DNA of 64,000 nt from an uncultured Woeseiaceae bacterium (GTDB lineage Bacteria; Pseudomonadota; Gammaproteobacteria; Steroidobacterales; Woeseiaceae). Below the pieces are notes generated by a model. It made no database searches. It was not told the origin of the DNA and saw only the letters and a list, made by a program, of their open reading frames with translations. Made by a program: the position numbers and the translations under genes. The stretch spans positions 1 through 64,000 of the forward strand of contig CAMYOJ010000012.1 in the NCBI GenBank assembly GCA_947259985.1, written 5' to 3'. This document shows positions 55,835 through 64,000 of the stretch, piece by piece; the first letter of the stretch is position 1; each line of letters opens with the position of its first letter.

Positions 55835-57226
55835 TCAGGGCCGGAAGCGCGTCTCCTGGATCGATAGCTCGGTGAGCGGCCCGTATTCGCTTATATCGTC
55901 CCGAATTTTCCCGGCATCGCCGATGAGAATGAACACGAGGTTATCGGGCGATGGATAGACATCGGTGATCGTCGTCGCAACACCCTCGGTCGTAGCCGCG
56001 CCCAGTGACGCTACGTAGTTGTCGACGTATGTCGCGTCGAGGCCATAGAGTTCCAGCGTTGCGAACTGCGCCGCGAGCTGCGCGGCCGTCTCGAGGCGCG
56101 GCGGGAATTGTCCCATGACGTAGTTGCGCGCGGAGTCGATCATCTCCTCGTCGATACCAGAGTCGAGAAGCTCCTCGAGCAGGTCGAGCGCCATGTCGAT
56201 GGCCTCGGTGGTCGTGCTCGTCTCGGTAAAAGTGCTGATAACGACCGAACCGGGCGTGGCGGGCCGCGTAAGCACCGAGCGTGCGCTGTAGGTCAGGCCC
56301 GCCTTAACGCGCATTTCGTTGTTGAGCATGGACGTGAAGCGTCCGCCGAACACCGTGTTCGCCAGGTTCAGCTCGGCGCGCTGCGGATAGTCGACGGCAA
56401 CGCCGATATTCCCCAGCCAGAAATAGGTCTGCGTTGCGCCCGGCTTGTCAACCAACAGTACGCGACGTCCTTCCTGTTTTTGCGCAACAGGCGCGAGGCT
56501 CTCATCGTTGGCCGCGCTTCGCCAATCGCCGAAAGCTGCTGATAGCCGGTTCTTCATGGCCTCGGCATTGAAGTCTCCGACGACCGCAATAATCAGCCTG
56601 TCCGCACCCACGTGGTTTTCGTAAAAAGCGAGCAAATCCTCGTGGGTTATCCGCGCAAGCGAATCCTCGCTACCGCCAACCGGGTTGCCATAAGGGTGAC
56701 CAGGGAACAGGAAGGCGTTGCCGTAGGCGGGCAGCAGGTCGCCGGGATTCGATCCTTTGGCGGCCTTGATCAGGTTGATGGAGCGGTCGCGCAGCTTCTC
56801 GAATTCGGCCGCGTCCAGCGCAGGACGGCGCAGCATGTCGGTAAGCAGCTCGATCAGGAGCTCGGCGTCATGCGCCATGAAGTCGGCCGAGATGCGAACC
56901 GATTCGAGCCCTGCCGAAGCCGATAGTCTGCCACCCACCGCGTCGACGGCCTCCGCAAAAGCCGCCGCATCGCGCTCCCCGGCGCCCTTTTCGAGCACGC
57001 CGGCCAGCAGGTTGGCGAGCCCGCTCAGCTCCGCGGGGTCCTGGATCGCGCCGCCGCGGATGACGGCCTCGAGACCAACGAGCGGCACATCGTGTTTTTC
57101 GCTGATCAGCAGTACGACACCGTTGTCGAGTTCGACGCGCTCGAATTCGGGAAGCGCCACGTCGGCGCTAACGCCCGAGGCGAAAAGCAACAAGACAAGA
57201 ACGGAGAGCCGAAGGGGGCGCATCAT
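55835..57226 (-). CDS. M16 peptidase-like protein, active site lost
   Basis: A 463-residue secreted (signal peptide, residues 1-21) protein of the M16 (pitrilysin) family. Where active members have HxxEH, this one has NLLAG within LSGLANLLAGVLEKG, so the zinc ligands are missing; the rest of the fold (YGNPVGGSEDSLARITHEDLLAFYENH, VVGDFN, GGRFTSMLNNEMRVKAGLTYS) is kept. Such inactive partners pair with active M16 proteins in a heterodimer, as with the mitochondrial processing peptidase. It is the last gene of the operon; its start overlaps the stop of the active partner by four bases. Confidence 0.9.
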   Translation of the reverse strand: MMRPLRLSVLVLLLFASGVSADVALPEFERVELDNGVVLLISEKHDVPLVGLEAVIRGGAIQDPAELSGLANLLAGVLEKGAGERDAAAFAEAVDAVGGRLSASAGLESVRISADFMAHDAELLIELLTDMLRRPALDAAEFEKLRDRSINLIKAAKGSNPGDLLPAYGNAFLFPGHPYGNPVGGSEDSLARITHEDLLAFYENHVGADRLIIAVVGDFNAEAMKNRLSAAFGDWRSAANDESLAPVAQKQEGRRVLLVDKPGATQTYFWLGNIGVAVDYPQRAELNLANTVFGGRFTSMLNNEMRVKAGLTYSARSVLTRPATPGSVVISTFTETSTTTEAIDMALDLLEELLDSGIDEEMIDSARNYVMGQFPPRLETAAQLAAQFATLELYGLDATYVDNYVASLGAATTEGVATTITDVYPSPDNLVFILIGDAGKIRDDISEYGPLTELSIQETRFRP

Positions 57227-58899
57227 GTTTCCTCGCCCGGGGCCTGCAGCACGCCGATCGTCATATTGGCGCGGCGAAACACGCTGCTGGCCACAGCCTT
57301 CAGGTCGACGACCGTAACGGCGCTGACGTCCTCGGGAAGAGAGAACAGGTTCTCGTAGCTCCCCGTGAACACCTCGTAGTTGCCGAGCGCCGCCGCCTTG
57401 CCGTTGATCGTCGACAGGTTGCGCCAGTAATCCGCGAGGATGATCTTGCGCGCTTTCTCGAGCTCCGCCCCGGTGACGCCCTCGACCGCAGCTCGCTCGA
57501 GCTCCTCGAGCAGGCGGCCTTCCACCGCGGCGATGTCGGCGTCGGGCGGCAGCGTCAGGTAGAAGTAAACGAGCCCCGGGTCAAAACCTTCCATCTGCAT
57601 GCCACCCACGCCCAGCGCGAGCTGCTCCTCTTCGACGAGCAAACGATGCAGGCGCGACGAGTCGCCGCCAACGAGGATATTGAGCAGCAACTCCATGTGC
57701 CGGGTTTCGGGGTCGGCCGCGCTGCCCGCATGGAACGCAACGTGCAGCAGCGGTGTCTCGGTATCCGTTTCGATCAGGAGGCGCCGCTCGCCGGCCTGCT
57801 CCGGCTCGACCGTGCGCACGGGCGGAGGCGACGATTGGCGGGGTATCGGTGCGAAATATTGCTCGGCCAGCAGGAAAATCTCCTCTGGCGATACCGCGCC
57901 CGTGAAGATCATTGTGCAGTTGTTGGGCGCGTAATAGGTCTTGAAATAGGACTCGAGATCCTCCTGCGTCCAGTTCTCGATGTCGGACGGCCAGCCGATT
58001 ACCGGGAACTGGTAGGGGTGCGCCACGAAAGCGTTGGCGAGCATCTGCTCATACAGGCGACCGTTATTGTCGTTGTCGATGCGCAGCCGACGTTCCGAAT
58101 ATACGACGTTGCGCTCGCTCTCGACGACATCCGGGTCGATCGCGAGATTTTGCAGCCGGTCGGCTTCGAGTTCGAAAATGGTCTTGAGCGCCGATCGCGG
58201 AAACCAGTCCTGGTAAACGGTCAGGTCGTTCGAGGTATAGGCATTATTGGCGCCGCCGGCCGCCTCCATGATGCGATCGAACTCGCCCGGATCCAGCTCC
58301 GACGTGCCGTTGAACATCATGTGCTCGAAGAAGTGCGACAGGCCCGTGATACCCGGGTACTCGTTACGCCCGCCGGCGCGCACGAAGTTGTACATGACGA
58401 TATTGGGAATGTCGTGATCGGGCCAGACGACGATGCGCAGCCCGTTTGCCATGGTGTAAGCCGTGATCTCCCTGGGCACGCCGACACTCTCCGAGGAGTC
58501 GTAGACCGGCCTCAGCGGAATCTCCTCCACGGGTTCGAGGCGCACGAGTTCGAACTCGGGCAACAGGCGCTCGCCGACAATCGCGGCGAGACCCAGTACC
58601 GCGAGGACGGCGACGGCCGCGTTGAGCTTCTGGCCGGTCTTGTAAACGATCGACTGTGTCTGGTCGACGTCGACGCCTTTCTTGAGGCCCTCGGGCGTGA
58701 TCTCGTAAACCCACGCGAAAATCAGCGCGACCAGGAAACCGATCGCCAGCAACAGCAGGACGAACTCCTTGGCCCAGATCGGCGCGACCCCGCCGGACAC
58801 AGCATGATCGACAATCCAGACGATGAGCAGGCTGGCCACCGCATACAGCAGGGCGACCTTGAGCACATTGCGACGGCGGAGCTCGGAGAAAAGCGACAT
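57223..58899 (-). CDS. M16 metallopeptidase fused to a TPR/TolB-type membrane module
   Basis: A 558-residue protein. Residues 1-110 carry two or three membrane segments in a module, SLFSELRRRNVLKVALLYA through FAWVYEITPEGLKK to DVDQTQSI, that in Gammaproteobacteria usually precedes TPR, TolB-like or adenylate cyclase domains. The rest (about 140-558) is an active M16 peptidase: HFFEH at 189-193 (zinc ligands and base) and Glu269, 76 residues after the last His, the third zinc ligand. The peptidase therefore sits in the membrane with its domain after the third hydrophobic segment. I know of no described fusion of this pair. Starts 10 nt after the ABC permease stop. Confidence 0.88.
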   Translation of the reverse strand: MSLFSELRRRNVLKVALLYAVASLLIVWIVDHAVSGGVAPIWAKEFVLLLLAIGFLVALIFAWVYEITPEGLKKGVDVDQTQSIVYKTGQKLNAAVAVLAVLGLAAIVGERLLPEFELVRLEPVEEIPLRPVYDSSESVGVPREITAYTMANGLRIVVWPDHDIPNIVMYNFVRAGGRNEYPGITGLSHFFEHMMFNGTSELDPGEFDRIMEAAGGANNAYTSNDLTVYQDWFPRSALKTIFELEADRLQNLAIDPDVVESERNVVYSERRLRIDNDNNGRLYEQMLANAFVAHPYQFPVIGWPSDIENWTQEDLESYFKTYYAPNNCTMIFTGAVSPEEIFLLAEQYFAPIPRQSSPPPVRTVEPEQAGERRLLIETDTETPLLHVAFHAGSAADPETRHMELLLNILVGGDSSRLHRLLVEEEQLALGVGGMQMEGFDPGLVYFYLTLPPDADIAAVEGRLLEELERAAVEGVTGAELEKARKIILADYWRNLSTINGKAAALGNYEVFTGSYENLFSLPEDVSAVTVVDLKAVASSVFRRANMTIGVLQAPGEET

Positions 58900-58908
58900 T
58901 TGATTATT

Positions 58909-60087
58909 CTATCCCAGCAGGCCCTCGCGGCGGTACAAGCGGGCGCAGATCCAGGTCAGGAGAGCACCAAAAATCAGGGTGCTCACGACCGAGATCACGA
59001 CGTGCAAATTGTTGACGGGTTCGTTCTTGACCATGTCGACCAGCAGTAGATGCTGGCTCAGGCTCGGAACGAACATGAACTCGAGGCGCGGGCGCAAGGT
59101 GAGGATGCTGACGATCAGGATCGGCATTGTTGGCGCGATGAGGACGACGCTGAGCCAGGTTTGCGCCTCGCGATAGCTCTTTGTGAAGGATGCGACGAGC
59201 GTCATGAGGGCTGCGCCCAGGAGTATGAACGGCGCGAACAGGAGCAGCGCGGCGAGCATGACCCTGGGGCTGAAGTTGGGTGTCATGCCCAGTTGCTCGA
59301 GCGGCATGAACTTCAGCGCGATGAAAAACGATACCAGGCTAAGCGATAGCGACAGCATCATGAAAAGGCAGGTGGCGGCAATCTTGCCGAGCATGAGCTG
59401 GTCGCGCGTGACGGGCAGGCAGAGCAGCGGCTCGAGAGAGCCGCGCTCGCGTTCGCCGGCGGTAGAGTCGATGGCGAGATACATGCCGCCCATCAGGGCT
59501 GCGAAAATGAAAAAGTAACTCATCATGCCGAGCAGCATGGCCGAGCGGCCGCTCGGCGTGGAGACGTCGACCTCATCGATATTGAGCGGTCGCAGGACCA
59601 GCGGATTGACGCCGCGGGCCGACAGGCGCACAGCCGCAAGCTCCTGGCTGTAAGCATACAGGGCACCGCGCGCCCGCCGCGCGTCGCGCTCCGCGTCGGT
59701 GTTCGCCTGGTCCGACACGAGCTCGAGTTTTGCGGGAACGGTGTCCTGAAGCTGCTCCCCGAACTGTTCGGGAATTATCAGGACGACGTCGTTGGCGCCG
59801 GTCTTGACGGCGTCGATCGCGGCCGCAGCGTCAGCGGGGCCATCGACGACCTCGATGTTGCGGCTTTCGAGGTAACGCACCAGGTTCGGCGCATGCTGCT
59901 GGCCGATGACGGGTAGCTCCATCGTGCGCTCGATGTCGTCGAGAGAGCGCTCTATCGACAGGTTGATGACGAAAGCGAACAGCACCGGACCGAAGATCGG
60001 GCCCATGATCAGCGCCGACGCGAGCGTGCGACGGTCGCGCAGATTGTCGAGGATCTCCTTGAGGAATACGACGATCGTCGTGCGCAT
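58909..60087 (-). CDS. ABC-2 type (NatB-like) transporter permease
   Basis: A 392-residue membrane subunit. An N-terminal helix (FLKEILDNLRDRRTLASALIMGPIFGPVLFAFVI) is followed by a periplasmic domain (about 40-170) and five or six C-terminal helices, the layout of NatB and related ABC-2 permeases. I chose the ATG (complement of 60085-60087), which overlaps the stop of the ATPase gene by 3 nt in the ATGA pattern. NatAB of Bacillus extrudes sodium, but related permeases export peptides and drugs, so the substrate is open. Confidence 0.88.
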   Translation of the reverse strand: MRTTIVVFLKEILDNLRDRRTLASALIMGPIFGPVLFAFVINLSIERSLDDIERTMELPVIGQQHAPNLVRYLESRNIEVVDGPADAAAAIDAVKTGANDVVLIIPEQFGEQLQDTVPAKLELVSDQANTDAERDARRARGALYAYSQELAAVRLSARGVNPLVLRPLNIDEVDVSTPSGRSAMLLGMMSYFFIFAALMGGMYLAIDSTAGERERGSLEPLLCLPVTRDQLMLGKIAATCLFMMLSLSLSLVSFFIALKFMPLEQLGMTPNFSPRVMLAALLLFAPFILLGAALMTLVASFTKSYREAQTWLSVVLIAPTMPILIVSILTLRPRLEFMFVPSLSQHLLLVDMVKNEPVNNLHVVISVVSTLIFGALLTWICARLYRREGLLG

Positions 60088-60815
60088 CAGTCTGGCCTCA
60101 CCATGTGTATGGCCTTGACGAAGGCATCTTCGAGGTCGTCGCAACCCGTGCGATTGCGTATGCCGTCGACCGAGTCATCGATGGCGACCTGGCCGTTGGC
60201 GATGATGCAGATGTCGTCGCACAGCGCCGCGACTTCCTGCATCACGTGGCTCGAGAACAGCACGCAGCGGCCCGCGTCCTTGAGTTTGAGTATCAGGTTG
60301 CGCAGAGAGCGCGTTGCCATGACATCGAGCCCGTTGGACGGCTCATCGAGAATAACGTTCTGCGGGTCGTGCACGAGGGCGCGGGCGAGCGACACCTTGG
60401 TACGCTGGCCCTGCGAAAAACCCTTGGTGCGTCGATCGGCAAAATCTTCGATCTCGAGCAGTCGCACGATCTCGTCAACGCGATCATCGATCTCGGCCTT
60501 GTCGAGGCCGCACAGGCGCGCGAAATAGGCGACGTTCTCGCGCGCCGTCAGGTGCGGATACAGTCCCGAGCCGTGCGGCAACGCCCCGATACGCCGGCGG
60601 GCGTTGAGGCCGTCTTTGACGACGTCCGCGCCATCGACGGACGCTGTGCCCGCGTCCGGCTTGAGTACCGTGTAAAGGACCCGAAGTGTCGTCGACTTAC
60701 CGGCGCCGTTGGGCCCCAAAAGGCCCGTTATTTTGCCGTCGGGCGCCTGGAAGCTGACGCCGCGCACGGCGCGCACGACGCCGAAGGACTTGTGGATCTC
60801 ATGAACCCTGATCAT
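60087..60815 (-). CDS. ABC transporter ATP-binding protein (NatA-like)
   Basis: A 242-residue ATPase. Walker A GLLGPNGAGKST, Q-loop region, signature FSQGQRTKVSLARAL (a variant of LSGGQ), Walker B NVILDEPSNGLD and the H-loop LFSSHVMQE are all present. Its start overlaps the stop of the S33 peptidase gene (ATGA) and its stop overlaps the permease start. It belongs to the sodium/ABC-2 group and pairs with the permease. Confidence 0.92.
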   Translation of the reverse strand: MIRVHEIHKSFGVVRAVRGVSFQAPDGKITGLLGPNGAGKSTTLRVLYTVLKPDAGTASVDGADVVKDGLNARRRIGALPHGSGLYPHLTARENVAYFARLCGLDKAEIDDRVDEIVRLLEIEDFADRRTKGFSQGQRTKVSLARALVHDPQNVILDEPSNGLDVMATRSLRNLILKLKDAGRCVLFSSHVMQEVAALCDDICIIANGQVAIDDSVDGIRNRTGCDDLEDAFVKAIHMVRPD

Positions 60816-62263
60816 GGGCTCGGCCCCGAGAAGTCGAGAAAGAACGGCATGACGAAGCTACGTTCGAGACAGTCTGTGTCCAGGCCGTCGAGATCGGCCG
60901 TGTCGATGAAGTTCGCGACAATACGTCGCGTGCAGCCAACGGCGATCTGCCCGTGCCCCTGGTTCTCGCCGACGAGGTGCTTCTTGTTCGCGAGGTCGAC
61001 CATCGCAAGGCGCGCGTAGCCGGGCGGTGTTATCGGGTCCGCGTCGCCCGACAGCAGCAACACGGGGATATCGGTCGCGAGCGGCACCTTGAACTCGGGG
61101 TCAACCGGACCCTCAGGCCACACCGAGCAGATAGCCTCCAGCGCCTCGAGTTGAAACGTGCCCATGTAGCTCGCGGCGAGCGCCTCGTAATCGATAGTCG
61201 TCTTGTCGTAGAACGGCACGTCCTCGTTACACATGATGGAGTTGTGCATGCCGAGCGCGAGCGCATCGACGAGCGCGATGACCGTCATCTGGTACTGCGA
61301 GGCGAGCGGCACGAAATTGCCGTTCGCTGCCTCGTGCACCAGGAGCGGCATCAGTGCGATGGTGCCCGGGCTGTAAGCCAGCAGTCGAATGGCACCGGCA
61401 AACTCGTTGACGCCGAAGCTCAGGTCCTCGGGGCGCCCGGTGCTCGGGTGCGGCACACTGAGTTGCTGTGGCTTCGCACGAAGCTGCTCGACGAGTAAAG
61501 AAAAGGACTCCTGAACGTCGGGAAAGCGTTCGTTGCAGGCTGAATCGGCAGCGCATCGCGCGAGGATGCTGTCAACGGCCTTCTGGCTTTCGGTGGCGAT
61601 CTCGGGGCCCAGCGATATTTGAGGCGGCACGACGCCGTCAAGAACGACGGTGCGCGTCGATTCGGGATAACGACGCGCGAAGTGCTGCGCAACGCGGGTG
61701 CCGTAAGACACACCGTAGAGATTCAGAGCCGTATAGCCAAGAGCCTGGCGCACGGCCTCGAGGTCACGAACGGCGACACTCGTCGTGAAGTACGCGGGAT
61801 CGTGAGGCAGCTGATCGAGGCAGTCGTGCGTGAACCTGACGGTCTCTTCCATCGAATACTCGCCTTCGAGGATCTCGTCGTCGACGGGGCAGTCCATGCG
61901 CGATGATTCACCGGTGCCACGCTGGTCCACGAGCAATATGTCGCGATTGCGGCGTGCAGGCTCGAACGCGGCCGCGTAAACCGAGTAGAACTGCACGGCG
62001 CCCTGGCCCGGCCCGCCCGCCAGCGGCACGACCGGGTCCGTGGCGGGGGTGAGGTTGAGCGCCGGCACGACGGCGACGCGCATCGCGATATCGGGTGACG
62101 CCGGGTCTTCGGGATTCTCGGGGCGCGGCATGGTGCCGCAGCGCGCCTTGATGCCCGGATAGCCCGGTCCGGCACTGATGCGGCAGTCCTCGAGCTCGAG
62201 CGGCTCTGCATGGGCAGGGGCGAGCAGGAACGCGAGGAGGGCGAGATGAGCGGCGCGAAACAT
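60812..62263 (-). CDS. Secreted S33 alpha/beta hydrolase (tripeptidyl aminopeptidase-like)
   Basis: A 483-residue protein with a signal peptide (residues 1-19). The catalytic triad is visible: Ser in YGVSYGTRVAQHFARR, Asp in LLSGDADPITPP and His in GENQGHGQIAVG; PLAGGPGQGA is the oxyanion loop and LVDQRGTGES a proline iminopeptidase-type motif. Members remove N-terminal residues or tripeptides from peptides in the periplasm. It is the first gene of the five-gene operon and the only one with an upstream intergenic region before mnmG. Confidence 0.92.
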   Translation of the reverse strand: MFRAAHLALLAFLLAPAHAEPLELEDCRISAGPGYPGIKARCGTMPRPENPEDPASPDIAMRVAVVPALNLTPATDPVVPLAGGPGQGAVQFYSVYAAAFEPARRNRDILLVDQRGTGESSRMDCPVDDEILEGEYSMEETVRFTHDCLDQLPHDPAYFTTSVAVRDLEAVRQALGYTALNLYGVSYGTRVAQHFARRYPESTRTVVLDGVVPPQISLGPEIATESQKAVDSILARCAADSACNERFPDVQESFSLLVEQLRAKPQQLSVPHPSTGRPEDLSFGVNEFAGAIRLLAYSPGTIALMPLLVHEAANGNFVPLASQYQMTVIALVDALALGMHNSIMCNEDVPFYDKTTIDYEALAASYMGTFQLEALEAICSVWPEGPVDPEFKVPLATDIPVLLLSGDADPITPPGYARLAMVDLANKKHLVGENQGHGQIAVGCTRRIVANFIDTADLDGLDTDCLERSFVMPFFLDFSGPSP

Positions 62264-62412
62264 GCGAAATCCGTCGGGCGAAACAGCGCGCTATCTTGGA
62301 CAAAGCCTTGTAGATAGTAAAGTTTTTGCGATTCCAGGGCTTGCAGAAGGGGTGGCAACGCGAGGGGCCAGCGACTAAAATCGCGCCCCTCTTGCTCTAT
62401 TTGTAATTAGCC

Positions 62413-64000
62413 ATGCAGTTCGATGTCATCGTCATAGGCGGCGGCCACGCGGGAACGGAGGCCTCACTGGCAGCCGCGCGAGCGGGTGCGCGCACGCTTC
62501 TGATTACGCACAACATCGCGACCCTGGGACAGATGAGCTGCAATCCTGCGGTTGGCGGCATCGGTAAGGGCCACCTGACCCGGGAGATCGACGCCATGGG
62601 CGGCGCGATGGCAACGGCGATCGACCGGGCCGGCATTCAGTTTCGAACGCTCAATGCGAGCAAGGGGCCCGCCGTCCGGGCCACGCGCGCGCAGGCCGAT
62701 CGTGAACTCTACCGCCGGGCGATTCGAGGCATCATCGAGAATCAGCCCGGACTGTCGGTGTTCCAGCAGTCGGTCGACGACCTGCTCATTGACGGAGACC
62801 GGGTCAGCGGGGTGGTAACAGGGCAAGACCTCAGGTTCCATGCGAGCACCGTGGTGCTGACCGTCGGCACGTTTCTCGGCGGCCGCATCCTCGTAGGACA
62901 AACCGAGAAAGCCGGCGGCCGCGTCGGCGATGCCCCGTCAAACCGCCTCGCGGCGCGACTTCGCGAAATGCCGTTTCGGGTAGCGCGGCTCAAGACGGGT
63001 ACGCCACCGCGCATCGACGGTAAGACGCTGGACTACACGCTCATGACCGAGCAGCCGGGCGATACGCCGGTTCCCGTGTTCTCGTTTACTGGACGGCGCG
63101 CGCAACACCCGCAGCAGGTGTGCTGTCACATCACGAAGACAACGCTCGAGACGCACGACATCATTCGCGGCTCACTCGACGAGTCGCCAATGTATTCGGG
63201 ACTTATCGAAGGCGTTGGGCCGCGTTACTGTCCGTCGATCGAAGACAAGGTTGTGCGCTTTGCCGACAAGCCTTCGCACCAGATCTTCGTCGAACCCGAA
63301 GGTCTGTATACCAACGAGGTGTATCCCAACGGAATTTCGACGAGCCTGCCATACGATACGCAGCTCAGGTTCGTGCGCTCGATCGTCGGTTTCGAAAACG
63401 CACATATCACGCAGCCCGGGTATGCCATCGAGTACGACTATTTCGACCCGCGGGACCTCAGGCCGACGTTGGAGACCCGACACGTCAAAGGCCTTTATTT
63501 TGCGGGCCAGATCAACGGCACCACGGGTTACGAGGAGGCGGGCGCACAAGGCCTTCTGGCAGGCATCAATGCCGCGCAGAAAGCCCGCGACCGCGACGAA
63601 TGGTTTCCGGGCAGGCACGACGCGTACCTCGGCGTGCTCGTTGACGACCTGATCACGCGCGGCGTCAGCGAGCCGTACCGAATGTTCACGAGCCGGGCCG
63701 AGTATCGCCTGACGCTCAGGGAAGACAATGCGGATATGCGCCTGACGCCGAAAGGTCGCGAGCTCGGACTCGTTGATGACGCGCGCTGGTCGACTTTCAA
63801 TGACAAGCAGACGGCGGTCGCCGCGGAACAACGGCGGCTCGACGGCATCACGCTGCACCCTGGCCGACTCAGTGAGAACGACGAATTCCTGATTGGCAAG
63901 GCGTTGCAGAGAGAGTGCTCGGCGGGAGACCTGTTACGGCGCCCGGAACTGGACTACGCGGCAGTGTCGGGCCTGTCGCTCGTCGGCGCGCTCGAGTCGA
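62413..64000 (+). CDS. mnmG: tRNA modification enzyme MnmG, 3' end cut by window
   Basis: 529 codons of a FAD-dependent enzyme that works with MnmE on U34 of tRNAs. FAD motif [79 protein letters not shown] and [23 protein letters not shown] are all unmistakable. The end of the gene (about 100 more residues) lies outside. It is diverged from the M16 operon. Confidence 0.97.
   Translation, partial: MQFDVIVIGGGHAGTEASLAAARAGARTLLITHNIATLGQMSCNPAVGGIGKGHLTREIDAMGGAMATAIDRAGIQFRTLNASKGPAVRATRAQADRELYRRAIRGIIENQPGLSVFQQSVDDLLIDGDRVSGVVTGQDLRFHASTVVLTVGTFLGGRILVGQTEKAGGRVGDAPSNRLAARLREMPFRVARLKTGTPPRIDGKTLDYTLMTEQPGDTPVPVFSFTGRRAQHPQQVCCHITKTTLETHDIIRGSLDESPMYSGLIEGVGPRYCPSIEDKVVRFADKPSHQIFVEPEGLYTNEVYPNGISTSLPYDTQLRFVRSIVGFENAHITQPGYAIEYDYFDPRDLRPTLETRHVKGLYFAGQINGTTGYEEAGAQGLLAGINAAQKARDRDEWFPGRHDAYLGVLVDDLITRGVSEPYRMFTSRAEYRLTLREDNADMRLTPKGRELGLVDDARWSTFNDKQTAVAAEQRRLDGITLHPGRLSENDEFLIGKALQRECSAGDLLRRPELDYAAVSGLSLVGALES

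Noticed and set aside
57646..59049. 467-codon plus-strand frame opposite the M16 fusion gene
   Set aside because: It is antisense to a protein with HxxEH and all M16 features; its translation has no known domain.

Overview
The window is about 64 kb of high-GC bacterial chromosome with dense gene packing, many ATGA/TGATG overlaps and no phage or plasmid genes. The gene content (rpmH-rnpA-yidC-mnmE-mnmG next to dnaA-dnaN-recF-gyrB, tatABC, glnA-ntrBC, secB-gpsA, envC-ctpA-yibQ, glyQS, heterotetrameric glycyl-tRNA synthetase) points to a Gammaproteobacterium that is not an enteric. A marine or sediment lineage of the Woeseiales/Chromatiales kind is my guess from style only; there is no rRNA here to confirm it. 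The replication origin lies in the window, very probably between dnaN and dnaA.

Layout. 1-4664: the end of an alpha/beta hydrolase, then an ECF sigma factor, its membrane anti-sigma factor and a very acidic secreted protein closed by a strong terminator, followed by a TPR/beta-barrel outer-membrane protein. 4725-12662: uvrD, trkA, a frameshifted trkH, a frameshifted TRAP small permease, the TRAP large permease and, convergent, the TRAP binding protein. 13037-20866: dtd ending inside a perfect 28-bp palindrome (a REP-like repeat), tatABC, a peptide/H+ symporter, an AbgT transporter and a HerA-like ATPase. 20885-28228 (mostly minus): cupin, secreted proteins, a PQQ sugar dehydrogenase, a six-domain Kazal protease inhibitor, and the methyltransferase-yibQ-ctpA-envC envelope cluster. 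28335-34488 (mostly plus): yibN-grxC-secB-gpsA, a Tat-exported FAD oxidase, trmL, a class 1B dihydroorotate dehydrogenase and small genes, with a second copy of the repeat. 34429-38918 (minus): ntrC, ntrB, a DUF4124 gene and glnA, with a sigma-54 promoter and an NtrC site upstream. 39231-43535: glyQS-gmhB-plsC. 43555-50786 (minus): membrane-anchored GST, gyrB, recF, dnaN, dnaA and the origin. 51001-55821: rpmH, rnpA, yidC and mnmE, with a convergent hydrolase/OsmC fusion. 55835-62263 (minus): a five-gene operon of an S33 peptidase, a NatAB-type ABC transporter and a pair of M16 peptidases. 62413-end: mnmG, cut by the window.

The most unusual items are the peptidase/ABC operon, in which the active M16 peptidase is fused to a membrane module normally seen on TPR/TolB-like proteins; the six-Kazal secreted inhibitor; the sigma/anti-sigma/polyacidic protein unit; and the AT-rich palindromic repeat present twice. 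Three genes (ECF sigma, gpsA, ntrB) lack an ATG/GTG/TTG where the protein should start, and trkH and dctQ each carry a lesion that looks like a short frame-shifting deletion. These could be real or could be consensus errors in a draft or metagenomic assembly; read mapping would separate the two.
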